Shown piece after piece: positions 1 to 7,720 of a stretch of 32,346 nucleotides of DNA. Under the pieces are notes generated by a model that was not told the DNA's origin, did not search any database, and saw only the letters and a program-made list of their open reading frames with translations. Numbering within the stretch: position 1 is the first letter of the stretch; every line of letters starts with the position of its first letter. This DNA comes from CALOBA01 sp942491465 (GTDB lineage Bacteria > Pseudomonadota > Gammaproteobacteria > Chromatiales > Chromatiaceae), in assembly GCA_942491465.1 (NCBI GenBank), contig CALOBA010000024.1, forward strand, positions 1-32,346. The letters run 5' to 3'. A program made the translations under genes and the position numbers.

Positions 1-111
1 AAGGGCCTTGGGGTCAGGGCCTCGGGGTCACAGGGCCTTGGGGTCAAGGGTCTTGGGGTCAAGAAGGGGCCTTGGGGTCAGAAGGGGCCTTGGGGTCAGG
101 CTTTGGGGTCT
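1..111. repeat. Short tandem repeats, consensus GGGCCTTGGGGTCA
   Basis: About seven degenerate copies of a 14-16 base unit (GGGCCTTGGGGTCA and variants) run from the window edge to about 111. The copies from 59 on are translated on the minus strand as the Pro/Lys/Asp-rich tail of the RAYT fragment (PKPDPKAPS followed by DPKAPS), while those before 59 lie beyond its stop. The array may continue to the left of the window. A single similar unit (CCTTGGGGTCA) occurs near 27345. Confidence 0.8.
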
Positions 112-784
112 TGCAATCACGCACCCCGCACTTTTCCTGAAATCGTCGCACAGCGCGGCTTACTGTCGAGTAATGCACGCCGAAGAACGCTGCGATCTCC
201 CGCATCGTATAGACGCCGGTTGCGAAGGCCCGAGCCATGGCCTCGCCGCGGTCCGGGTAACGGCGCGCGAGCTCGGCAAGTGGCTGCGCCAGCGGCCGAC
301 GCTGCGCGCGCGGGACCTCCCGGAGAAGCTCCACAGGCTCGGTTGCGGCGCAATGGCGCTCGGCGAAGCCCTCGCTGCCGAGAAAGACCTGATAACGCAG
401 ATCATCCCAGATGCTTGCACCGCCAATCCCTTGGCGGACGAAATCCGCATACGCTGCCTGCGCGCCGGGGCGTTCCTCGCCGAACTGTCCGAGCAGCCAA
501 TCCGTCTCCAGCCACGCCGGCGCCGACGCCTGCCCGAGCATGGCCCGGTTGCTGCTCCATGCCCAATCCTCTGCTGCCTGCACCATCCCAGCACGCACGG
601 GGTTCAACACGACGTAGCGGGCGAGTTCCAACAGGTACGCGTCGCGTTCCACGAGGATGGCCTTGAAGCGGCCTTGGAACAGGTGCCCGACCAGTCCATG
701 CCGTCGGTTGGTGCTCTGGGTGTAGACCCCGTTCAGTTGGCGCATACCTTTGGATAGGTTGGCGTCAGGGGTCTCGGCGACAAG
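59..784 (-). pseudogene. REP-associated tyrosine transposase (RAYT), 5' truncated
   Basis: This is the C-terminal two thirds of a Y1/HUH-type transposase of the RAYT (IS200-like) family, enzymes that nick single-stranded DNA at REP palindromes. Family-typical stretches are GMRQLNGVYTQ, GHLFQGRFKAILVE and YVVLNPVRAGMV, the last following the region of the catalytic tyrosine. A helix-turn-helix-like segment lies near the end (MREIAAFFGVHYSTVSRAVR). The first usable ATG is at 745, but codons upstream still read LVAETPDANLSKG, which is family sequence, back to about 784; a TGA at 788-790 then ends the frame and homology. The HUH motif and N-terminal strand are therefore missing, so it should be inactive. 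The tail is built from the 14-base repeats at the window edge. The lost 5' part abuts the end of the neighbouring sensor gene. Confidence 0.8.
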
Positions 785-853
785 GTCTCAGAGTACGATG
801 CGGAAAATCACCCGCAAAGACGCCGACGCTTGATTCAGGACAACAAAACCCGT

Positions 854-2512
854 CTAGCCACCGTCGAGCATGCCGACCAGGGTACGCAGGTCGCCGGCGA
901 TCTCGGCCAGGGCGGTCGCCCGACGGCGGGCGTCGGCGCCCTGGCCCGGGGTGGCGGCCATCTGCGCCAGTTGCTCGGCCTGGGCCAGCAGGCGGTCGCG
1001 CTCGCGCTGGAGCTGGTCGAGCTGGGCGGAGGCCGCCTTGCGCAGCTCCACCGCCGCCTCGATGCGCTCGTCTTCGCTCTTGTCGGGGGCGCCGATGTCG
1101 CGGCAGGCGACGGCGCCCTGCATGCTGCTGCGCCACCATTGGCTGAAGCGGGCGTGGTGGTCGGCCATGGTGTTCAGGGCGATGGCCATGGCGTTGATCT
1201 CGTCCCGGCCGGCCGGGTCGGTGGGCAGCCGCTCGCTGGGGGCCTCGCGGGTGAGTCGGTCGAGGAGGCCGACCATGGTGCGCACCGGGCGGACGATGCG
1301 GGCGGTGATCAGCAGTGCGAGCAGGAAGCCGAGCACCGGGGCGATGCCGGCCACGAGCAGGCTCCAGCGCGCGCGCTCGGCGGAGGTGGCGGCGATCTCG
1401 GCGCTCTTCTCCGCCATCCGCATCCGCGCTTCGCTGAGGTTGGCCTCGACCAGCGGCGAGATGCGGTCGGCTGCCGCGTCCATCTCGGCGGTGAGCTGGC
1501 TGATGCGGGCGTTTTGGTCCACCAAGGCGTGGAAATCGGCACGGTAGCCGGCCACCAGGGCCAGCAGCGCGGCCTTGTCGGCATCGGCAATGCCGGAGCC
1601 CTGGATGCCTGCGCCGATGTCGTCGGCGATGGCGTCGACCATGGTGACGTATTTGGCGTCGGTGCGGAGCAGGTAGTCCTTCTCGCGCCGGCGCATCTGC
1701 AGCACCGCGGTCTGCAGGTCGGGGATGTAGTGGGCCTGGAGCAGCTCTTCGATGCGGTGGGCGCGGTCGCGGAAGGGTCCCTTGCCGCCGTCGATGGGCT
1801 CGCCGGCCAGGACCAGCTCCGCATAGCTGTCGAAGACGTTCCGGTAGGCGGTGATCTCGGCGATCAGCTCGGCCTTGGTCTGCTGGTGCAACGCGGAGTC
1901 GGCGGTCACCCGCGTCATCTCGTCTAGCAGCCCTTGGACGCGCTCGCGGTATTGGGCCTCGCGGCGCAGGCCGAGGTCCTTTTCGCTGCGGCGAATCTGC
2001 AGCAGCAGCAGGTAGAGGTCATCGACCTGGTAGTGGCCGGCGCGCGCCTCCAGCTCGTGCACGGCGTCGCGAAAGGCGCCTTGCAGCCCCGAGTCTTCGT
2101 CGAGGCCGCGGATGCGCCAGGCATCGACGATGGCCTGGAAGCGGTCGGTGAAGTCGTCGGCGAGGCCGCGCAGCTCGGCCGCGGTGTCGGCCGATGCGGC
2201 GTCGACCTCGGCCAGCGCGTCGGCCTCGGCACGCAGTGCCGCGGCGGCGGTCAAGGTCTGGTCCACCAGGGCCGGATCGCGGGTCAGCAGGAAGCGGTCG
2301 GCGGTCGAGCGCATGGCGGTCACGCGGCTCTCGATGGCGAAGGCGCGGACCTGGCGCTCGCCGTAGACGGCCTGCAGGCCCTGATAGCCGGTGACGATGT
2401 CGCGCAGGCTCGCGTGGTAGAGCCAGATGACGGCGAGAAACATCAGCCCCACGGCACCAAAGCCGAGGACAATCTTCTCGCCGATACGCAGTCGGGTTGC
2501 GAGCCAGTTCAT
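854..2512 (-). CDS. Membrane sensor protein with HBM-like ligand domain and HAMP, no output domain
   Basis: A 552-residue protein starting at ATG 2512, with GAGGA 8 bases upstream. Residues 13-35 are a first membrane helix, about 36-380 a helical extracytoplasmic domain, 383-405 a second membrane helix, 405-455 a HAMP linker, and 480-520 a coiled coil. The extracytoplasmic part has two matching motifs, RRSEKDLGLR (174-183) and RRREKDYLLR (274-283), 100 residues apart, as in the bimodular helical (HBM) sensor of chemoreceptors such as McpS. No methyl-accepting, kinase or cyclase domain follows: the chain ends about 100 residues after HAMP. It may act through an unlinked partner, or be a chemoreceptor that lost its signalling hairpin. 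It diverges from the DUF47-pit operon, so phosphate sensing is possible but unproven. The stop TAG lies in a CTAG. Confidence 0.8.
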   Translation of the reverse strand: MNWLATRLRIGEKIVLGFGAVGLMFLAVIWLYHASLRDIVTGYQGLQAVYGERQVRAFAIESRVTAMRSTADRFLLTRDPALVDQTLTAAAALRAEADALAEVDAASADTAAELRGLADDFTDRFQAIVDAWRIRGLDEDSGLQGAFRDAVHELEARAGHYQVDDLYLLLLQIRRSEKDLGLRREAQYRERVQGLLDEMTRVTADSALHQQTKAELIAEITAYRNVFDSYAELVLAGEPIDGGKGPFRDRAHRIEELLQAHYIPDLQTAVLQMRRREKDYLLRTDAKYVTMVDAIADDIGAGIQGSGIADADKAALLALVAGYRADFHALVDQNARISQLTAEMDAAADRISPLVEANLSEARMRMAEKSAEIAATSAERARWSLLVAGIAPVLGFLLALLITARIVRPVRTMVGLLDRLTREAPSERLPTDPAGRDEINAMAIALNTMADHHARFSQWWRSSMQGAVACRDIGAPDKSEDERIEAAVELRKAASAQLDQLQRERDRLLAQAEQLAQMAATPGQGADARRRATALAEIAGDLRTLVGMLDGG

Positions 2513-2611
2513 GGATCAAGTCCTCGTGGTGGAGCCCTGTAGGCTGGTGCTGGGCAAGCATGCCAAAGGTTGACGGTCAAAACGCCTCCTTCGTGCCCAA
2601 ACCCTCGCGAC

Positions 2612-2651
2612 ATGTTACAAAAATCTTGCGGATGTGTGACAAGGCTGTTAT
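2612..2651 (+). promoter_or_regulatory. Possible degenerate Pho-box array upstream of DUF47-pit
   Basis: Four 7-mers spaced by 4 bases (11-base period) read ATGTTAC, ATCTTGC, GTGTGAC and CTGTTAT. The last differs by one base from the PhoB half-site CTGTCAT; the others are weak. The position in the divergent gap between the sensor and the DUF47-pit operon fits, but the nearest -10-like sequence (TACAAT, 2684-2689) is further away than usual for a Pho-box promoter. Confidence 0.3.
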
Positions 2652-2793
2652 CAAGGCGCCCCAGACAGGGACATCTGAGCTACTACAATAGCAGCGCGGC
2701 CGGCCGAAGGGCGCGAGTCGCGATCGCCGGGGCCGTGCCAAGGGGCCGTTCCCGCGCGAGCAAAGCCCCAGACAACCGTTGGAGGAGACCGAG

Positions 2794-3474
2794 ATGAAGA
2801 ACAGCAATCCTATTGCTGCCTTGTTCGCGCGCTCGCCGTTCAAGCCGATGCAGCAGCACATGGGCGTGGTCCACGAGTGCGTGGCGCTGGTGCCGGCCCT
2901 GTTCGATGCCCTGATCGCCGGCGACAGCAAAGCGCTGGCGGATACGCAGCAGGCGATCTTCGCCAAGGAGGAGGCGGCCGATCAGATCAAGAACGAGGTC
3001 CGTCTGCACCTGCCCCGCAGCCTGTTCCTGCCCGTCGACCGGCGCGATCTGCTGGAGGTGCTGGAGGTGCAGGACGCCATCGCCGACACCGCCCAGGACA
3101 TCGCCGGCCTGTTGACGCAGCGCGAGATGACCGTCCCCGACCCCATGCAGGCGGACCTGAAGGCCCTGGTGCAGCGCTGCGTCGATGCCGTCGCCCAATC
3201 CAAGGCCATCATCGGCGAGCTCGACGAGCTGCTGGAGACGGGCTTTCGCGGCCCGGAGGCGGCGAGGGTCGAGACCATGGTCACCGAGCTGAACCGGATC
3301 GAGACCGAGACCGATGACCTGGCCATCGCCCTGACCCGGAGTCTGTTCCAGCATGAGGACAGCATGAAGCCGGTATCGGTGATGTTCTGGTATCGGCTGT
3401 TGCAGTGGATCGGCAACCTCGCCGACGACGCCGAGAAGGTCGGTGACCGACTGCTGCTGCTGATCGCGCGCTGA
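2794..3474 (+). CDS. DUF47 family PhoU-like phosphate transport regulator
   Basis: A 226-residue all-helical protein of the DUF47 (TIGR00153) family, the PhoU-like proteins usually encoded directly before a Pit phosphate transporter and thought to modulate it. The start ATG 2794 is chosen because GGAGGAG lies at 2781-2787; a TTG 15 bases earlier overlaps that ribosome site. Family-like stretches include AIFAKEEAADQIKNEVR near residues 55-71, the helix LFLPVDRRDLLEVLEVQD, and a C-terminal WIGNLADDAEKVGDRL, with the acidic and helical pattern of PhoU metal-binding bundles. It is followed after 88 bases by pit, so the two probably form one operon. No signal peptide is seen, and a cytoplasmic location is expected. 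Confidence 0.9.
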   Translation: MKNSNPIAALFARSPFKPMQQHMGVVHECVALVPALFDALIAGDSKALADTQQAIFAKEEAADQIKNEVRLHLPRSLFLPVDRRDLLEVLEVQDAIADTAQDIAGLLTQREMTVPDPMQADLKALVQRCVDAVAQSKAIIGELDELLETGFRGPEAARVETMVTELNRIETETDDLAIALTRSLFQHEDSMKPVSVMFWYRLLQWIGNLADDAEKVGDRLLLLIAR

Positions 3475-3562
3475 CGCACCCCATCAAGTTTGCCACCCGC
3501 CCTTGCGGCGTGCCCGTCGGCGCGCCCGAACGCGCGTGCGCCCTACCGATTCGGAGGAGACA

Positions 3563-4828
3563 ATGGAGATCATCGCAACCTACGGGACCTGGTTCCTAGC
3601 CCTAGCCGTCATTTTCGGCTTCTACATGACCTGGGGTATCGGTGCCAACGACGTCGCCAATGCCATGGGCACGTCGGTCGGCTCCGGTGCCATCACCGTC
3701 AAGCAGGCGATCATCATCGCCGCCATCTTCGAGTTTGCCGGCGCCTTCATCGCCGGCGGCCAGGTCACCTCGACCATCCGCAAGGGCATCATCGACCCGA
3801 CGTCCATCGCCGGCAGCCCCGAGCTGCTGGTCTACGGCATGCTCGCCGCGCTGCTGGCGGCGGCCATCTGGCTGATGATCGCCACCACCCGCGGCTGGCC
3901 GGTGTCCACCACCCACTCCATCGTCGGCGCCATCGTCGGCTTCGCCATCGCCGGCATCGGCTTTGATGCGGTGCAGTGGGCCAAGATCGGCAAGATCGTC
4001 GCCAGCTGGGTGGTCTCGCCCATGCTCGGCGGCCTGTTCGCGCTGCTGTTGATGCTGAGCATCCGCAAGCTGATCCTGAACGCCCCCAATCCGTTCAAGG
4101 CCGCCAAGACCTGGGGCCCCTTGTACATCTTCCTGGTCGGCTGGATCGTCAGCCTGGTGACCCTGTTCAAGGGCCTCAAGCACCTGGATCTGCACCTGAC
4201 CACCACGCAGAGCCTGATCGCCGCCACCGTCATCGGCGTGATCGTCGCCGGCATCGGCAAGCTGATGATCAACCGCGTCAAGGTCGACGAGCAGAGCGAG
4301 CGCGACTTCCACTTCGCCAGCGTCGAGCGCGTGTTCACGCCGATGATGATCTTCACCGCCTGCGCCATGGCCTTCGCCCACGGCTCCAACGACGTCGCCA
4401 ACGGCATCGGTCCCATGGCCGCCGTGGTCTCCATCGTCCAGAGCGGCGGCGAGGTGGCGCAGAAGGCATCGCTGCCGCTGTGGATACTGGTTCTCGGCGG
4501 CATCGGCATCGTCGTCGGCCTGGCGACCATGGGCTACCGGGTCATGCAGACCATCGGCACCCGCATCACCGAACTGACGCCGACCCGCGGCTACTGCGCG
4601 ACCCTGGCGGCGGCCTCCACCGTGGTGCTGGCGTCGAAGACCGGGCTGCCGGTGTCGACGACGCATATCGCCGTGGGCGCCGTCATGGGCGTCGGACTGG
4701 CCCGCGGCATCGGGGCGCTGGACCTGCGCGTGATCGGCAACATCATCGTCTCCTGGATCGTGACGCTACCGGCCGGGGCGCTGCTGGCGGCGATCTTCTT
4801 CTTCATACTGAAGGGCATCTTCAGCTAA
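3563..4828 (+). CDS. pit: Pit family inorganic phosphate transporter
   Basis: A 421-residue inner-membrane low-affinity phosphate permease (PF01384). The start ATG 3563 follows GGAGGAGA with suitable spacing; an open frame runs upstream to 3503 without a ribosome site. The duplicated PiT signature is visible: GANDVANAMGTSVGSGAIT near residues 26-44 and AHGSNDVANGIGPMAAV in the second half, each in the usual place, plus two VSTTH motifs (GWPVSTTHSIVGA and GLPVSTTHIAVGA). About ten hydrophobic helices are seen. It pairs with the DUF47 gene upstream. Its stop is 12 bases before the next start, so the P-loop gene may be co-transcribed. Confidence 0.93.
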   Translation: MEIIATYGTWFLALAVIFGFYMTWGIGANDVANAMGTSVGSGAITVKQAIIIAAIFEFAGAFIAGGQVTSTIRKGIIDPTSIAGSPELLVYGMLAALLAAAIWLMIATTRGWPVSTTHSIVGAIVGFAIAGIGFDAVQWAKIGKIVASWVVSPMLGGLFALLLMLSIRKLILNAPNPFKAAKTWGPLYIFLVGWIVSLVTLFKGLKHLDLHLTTTQSLIAATVIGVIVAGIGKLMINRVKVDEQSERDFHFASVERVFTPMMIFTACAMAFAHGSNDVANGIGPMAAVVSIVQSGGEVAQKASLPLWILVLGGIGIVVGLATMGYRVMQTIGTRITELTPTRGYCATLAAASTVVLASKTGLPVSTTHIAVGAVMGVGLARGIGALDLRVIGNIIVSWIVTLPAGALLAAIFFFILKGIFS

Positions 4829-4840
4829 TCGGCTGACCCG

Positions 4841-5479
4841 ATGCCATCGCTGATCGACACGTTGCCGGAGCTGGACCTGGAGCCGGTACCGCGCACCCGC
4901 CGCTTCCGCGATGTACCGGTGGCGCGCGAGGTGCGGTTCAATCAGATCATCGCCACCGGACCGCCGGGGGCCGGCAAGTCGACCTTTATCCGCCACCTGG
5001 GCGGCTGGCCCGAGGAGGGCTATGTCGACCTCGCGCGCAAGGGCTGGTGGCGGGCGCAGGCCCTGGCGGTGCGTCCGCGGGAGGTGCATCTGGGGCTGCC
5101 CTTTATCGGGCATCAGGAAGGCATGGCCCTATTCGATGCGCAGTGGCGGGAGGACTGGGCGCACCTGGTGCTGGACACCGAGCGCATCCTGGTGCTGCCG
5201 GAGAAGCACTTTCCGCTGTCGGTGAATTGGCGCAACCGCTTCGTGTTCGAGTTCCTGCTCCCGGCCCCGGAGCAGATCATCGCCGATCGCCAACGGCGCG
5301 CCCGCGCCCGCACCCATCAGGTGGACGAGCATATCGACCCGGGGCAGATCGACGCCCAGGTCCGGCTGTTCGGCCAGGTCGCGGCGCATTTCCATCGGCA
5401 CGGCATGCAGGTCTATTTGCGGGCGCGCGCCACCGATACCCCCTTGCGCTTTGTCGCCGAGGGGTCGACGATGCCGTAA
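4841..5479 (+). CDS. P-loop NTPase/kinase-like protein of unknown substrate
   Basis: A 212-residue soluble protein with a clear Walker A, GPPGAGKST at residues 40-48, preceded by a beta-strand (FNQIIAT). HLVLDTERILVL is a possible Walker B or second strand, and the C-terminal half is rich in Arg and helical (IIADRQRRARARTHQ). The size and single P-loop resemble small nucleoside or adenylate-kinase-fold kinases rather than AAA+ machines, but I do not recognise a named family. The start ATG 4841 lies 12 bases after the pit stop. It is followed after 77 bases by a metallophosphatase, a pairing that suggests opposing phosphate-transfer activities. This is inference from context only. Confidence 0.7.
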   Translation: MPSLIDTLPELDLEPVPRTRRFRDVPVAREVRFNQIIATGPPGAGKSTFIRHLGGWPEEGYVDLARKGWWRAQALAVRPREVHLGLPFIGHQEGMALFDAQWREDWAHLVLDTERILVLPEKHFPLSVNWRNRFVFEFLLPAPEQIIADRQRRARARTHQVDEHIDPGQIDAQVRLFGQVAAHFHRHGMQVYLRARATDTPLRFVAEGSTMP

Positions 5480-5484
5480 TCTCA

Positions 5485-5502
5485 TCGTTACGCCTTCGTC
5501 AT
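5485..5502 (+). promoter_or_regulatory. Weak Pho-box-like site before the metallophosphatase
   Basis: Two 7-mers with the correct 4-base spacer, TCGTTAC-GCCT-TCGTCAT. The second shares GTCAT with the PhoB half-site CTGTCAT, while the first shares only three positions. It sits in the short gap between the P-loop gene and the phosphatase. It is listed because other sites in this block have the same geometry; alone it would not be convincing. Confidence 0.2.
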
Positions 5503-5556
5503 GTACCCGCAAGGACCACAGGTCCCCTGCGGCATCACCACCCGGCATCCCGTACT

Positions 5557-7032
5557 ATGGCCAGCGCCACACCCGTCTCGCGCAAAAGATTCCTGAGCGT
5601 CTTCAGAGAGTTGATCCAGGACATGGAGACCTGCGACGACCTGGAGCTGGCCGACGGCCTGCGTCTGGGCGACAAGAAGGTGCGGGTGCCGCCGCCGACG
5701 CTGCCGCTGCGCCTGCAGCTCGGCCGCGACGACGGCTATCGGCTGCAGCTGGAGCCCGAGCTGGTGATCGGCGCGGACGGGACGTTCTCCCGCAGCGGCG
5801 ACTACCTGCTGTTCGATCCGTCGACCTTCTTCGACGAGATCAGCGGCTTCGTGCGGCTGGTGGACGGCGAGACCCTCACCCTCGGCCGCGAAGACCGGCT
5901 GCAGCGCTGGCTGCTCGACTACCCCAAGCTCGTCGCCAACGCGCACCTGCGTCTGAAGCTCGGCGGACGCGGCCTGGCGTTCAAGAACAAGGCGCTGAAA
6001 CGCGGCGCCTGTATCGCGCCGATGACCGAGCTGGAGGCCAGCGAGCACATGCGCGCCTGGCGCCTGGCCAAGCTGGAGCGCCTGGCCGAAGTCCTCGGTG
6101 CCCCCATCGAGCCGCTGCCCCGCGCCGAGGCCCTGGACCTGATCGAGCGCGTCAACGCCCTGATGGAGCGCGAGCCCTACCGATTGCCGACCCGCGATGA
6201 TCGGCCGGGCGGCGTACTGCGGCTGCCGGCCCGGCCGATCCCCGTCTTCGTCGGCGACCTGCATGCCTGCATCGACAATCTGCTGGTGGTGTTGACGCAG
6301 AACGGCTTTCTGAACGGACTCATCGACGGCAGCGCGGCGCTGATCCTGGTCGGCGATGCGGTCCACCCCGATGTCCCCGGCCACGAGGAGGAGATGGAGC
6401 CGTCGATGCTGCTGATGGACCTGATCTTTCGGCTCAAGCTGCGTTTCCCCGAGCGGGTCTTCTACCTGCGCGGCAATCACGACGACTTCGCCGACGACAT
6501 CAGCAAGGGCGGCGTGCCCCAGGGCCTGCTCTGGGAGCAGGCCTTGCTCGACCAGCGGGGCCCACGCTACCGCGACGCCATGCAGCACTACTACGACCTG
6601 CTGCCCTACATCGCGGTGACGCCGCACTATGTCTGCTGCCACGCCGGCCCGCCGACCATGCGCGCGAGCCGCGATGACCTGATCCACATCCGCGACAAGC
6701 CGAAGCTGGCGCAGCAGCTCACGCGGCTGCGCCTGCGCAAACCCAACTCCCCCAGCGGCTACGGCCCCGGCGATGTGCGCCGGCTGTGCAAGCGCCTCGG
6801 CGTCGACCCGAACACGCCGCTGGTGGTCGGCCATACCCCCCTGACGCCGGACGACACCCTGTGGATGAACGCGGGCGGGATCGACAATCATCATGTGCTG
6901 TTCGGCGCCAATACCGAACGGATTGGTGTGTTCACGCGCATCGGCGAGCGCCTGCTGCCGCTGGTCTACCCCAGCGAGCCACTGCTTCCGCTCTACAACC
7001 GGCTCGTGCACAGCGGGCGGATGACGCCCTAG
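5557..7032 (+). CDS. Calcineurin-like metallophosphatase with N-terminal possible FHA-like domain
   Basis: A 491-residue protein from ATG 5557. The C-terminal half is a PPP/calcineurin-type phosphoesterase with all metal-ligand motifs in order: GDLH (233-236), LVGD (264-267), RGNHDD (305-310), CHAG (361-364) and VVGHTP (423-428). These coordinate a two-metal centre that hydrolyses phosphoesters, often phosphoserine or phosphothreonine. Residues about 85-155 contain LTLGRED, then ANAHLRLKLGGRGLAFKNKA, a spacing that resembles an FHA phosphopeptide-binding domain (Gly-Arg, then an Asn/Ser-x-His site). That reading is tentative. No signal peptide is seen. The upstream P-loop gene and the surrounding phosphate transport genes suggest a phosphate- or phosphoprotein-signalling role. 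Confidence 0.85.
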   Translation: MASATPVSRKRFLSVFRELIQDMETCDDLELADGLRLGDKKVRVPPPTLPLRLQLGRDDGYRLQLEPELVIGADGTFSRSGDYLLFDPSTFFDEISGFVRLVDGETLTLGREDRLQRWLLDYPKLVANAHLRLKLGGRGLAFKNKALKRGACIAPMTELEASEHMRAWRLAKLERLAEVLGAPIEPLPRAEALDLIERVNALMEREPYRLPTRDDRPGGVLRLPARPIPVFVGDLHACIDNLLVVLTQNGFLNGLIDGSAALILVGDAVHPDVPGHEEEMEPSMLLMDLIFRLKLRFPERVFYLRGNHDDFADDISKGGVPQGLLWEQALLDQRGPRYRDAMQHYYDLLPYIAVTPHYVCCHAGPPTMRASRDDLIHIRDKPKLAQQLTRLRLRKPNSPSGYGPGDVRRLCKRLGVDPNTPLVVGHTPLTPDDTLWMNAGGIDNHHVLFGANTERIGVFTRIGERLLPLVYPSEPLLPLYNRLVHSGRMTP

Positions 7033-7112
7033 CGCCCATGAGGACGCGCCCGCACCTGGGCTTGCGTCGTCGTGTGCGCCGGGGGAGCGCCAAGGCACGA
7101 ATTTTGACGAAG

Positions 7113-7130
7113 GCGTCATGAATTTGTCAT
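7113..7130 (+). promoter_or_regulatory. Pho-box (PhoB binding site) upstream of uspA-nptA
   Basis: GCGTCAT-GAAT-TTGTCAT is a pair of 7-mers separated by four bases, matching the PhoB consensus CTGTCAT-AWAW-CTGTCAY at 12 of 14 half-site positions. An A+T-rich -10-like stretch (TGTAATAAT, 7136-7144) follows closely in otherwise GC-rich DNA, and the next gene begins at 7235. It predicts induction of uspA and the Na+/phosphate cotransporter under phosphate limitation. Confidence 0.65.
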
Positions 7131-7234
7131 GGTAGTGTAATAATCCGGCGGCACGGCCAGATTCCGAATCCGATGGCGGCGACCGTCCGCCTGAGCCCCC
7201 TCTCAAAGCCGCGGCCCTGCCGCACCGAGGAGCC

Positions 7235-7717
7235 ATGAGCGCAAAACCCAAAGCAGGCCCGATCCTCGTGCCGGTGGACTTCTCCGCGCCGGCCGCGGCG
7301 GCGCTGGTGCACGCGATGGAGCTGGCCGAGTGCATGCACCGCCCGCTGCTGGCGCTGCATGTGGTGCACGACCCCGGCCACATGCCCGGGTATTACAGCA
7401 AGGCGTTGAAGAAGAAACACCTGAGCCGGATCGAGGACGGCGCCGCCGAGATGCTCGATGCCTTCCTCAAGACCACCCTCAAGGCCCATGCCGGCCTGGC
7501 CAAGCGCGTGCAGCTGGAGTCCATGCAGATCTCCGGCCTGCCCACGTCGCGCATCCTCGAGGTCGCCGCGGAGACCGGCGCCTGCATGATCGTCATGGGC
7601 AGCATGGGGCTGACCGGCTGGCAACACCTGATGATCGGCTCCGTAGCCGAGCAGGTGGTGCACCTCTCACCGATCCCGGTCACCGTTGTCAAGACCGGGA
7701 CCACCGCAGGAGACTAA
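7235..7717 (+). CDS. Universal stress protein (UspA family, ATP-binding type)
   Basis: A 160-residue single-domain Usp protein. It begins with the family strand ILVPVDFS and carries the nucleotide-binding signature G-2x-G-9x-G-S in MGSMGLTGWQHLMIGS (residues about 126-141), so it belongs to the ATP-binding class. The C-terminal strand PVTVVK completes the fold. The start ATG 7235 follows GAGGAG. The gene is three bases from the start of the Na+/Pi cotransporter, with that gene's ribosome site (AGGAG) inside the 3' end of uspA, so translation is probably coupled. The Pho-box upstream suggests it responds to phosphate status. Confidence 0.92.
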   Translation: MSAKPKAGPILVPVDFSAPAAAALVHAMELAECMHRPLLALHVVHDPGHMPGYYSKALKKKHLSRIEDGAAEMLDAFLKTTLKAHAGLAKRVQLESMQISGLPTSRILEVAAETGACMIVMGSMGLTGWQHLMIGSVAEQVVHLSPIPVTVVKTGTTAGD

Positions 7718-7720
7718 CGC

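Noticed and set aside
1..111. CRISPR-like array at the left edge
   Set aside because: Units are 14-16 bases with no unique spacers, and part is translated in the RAYT tail.
5047..5556. Upstream extension of the metallophosphatase frame
   Set aside because: It overlaps the P-loop gene in another frame and has shadow-like composition; ATG 5557 begins the conserved-looking protein.
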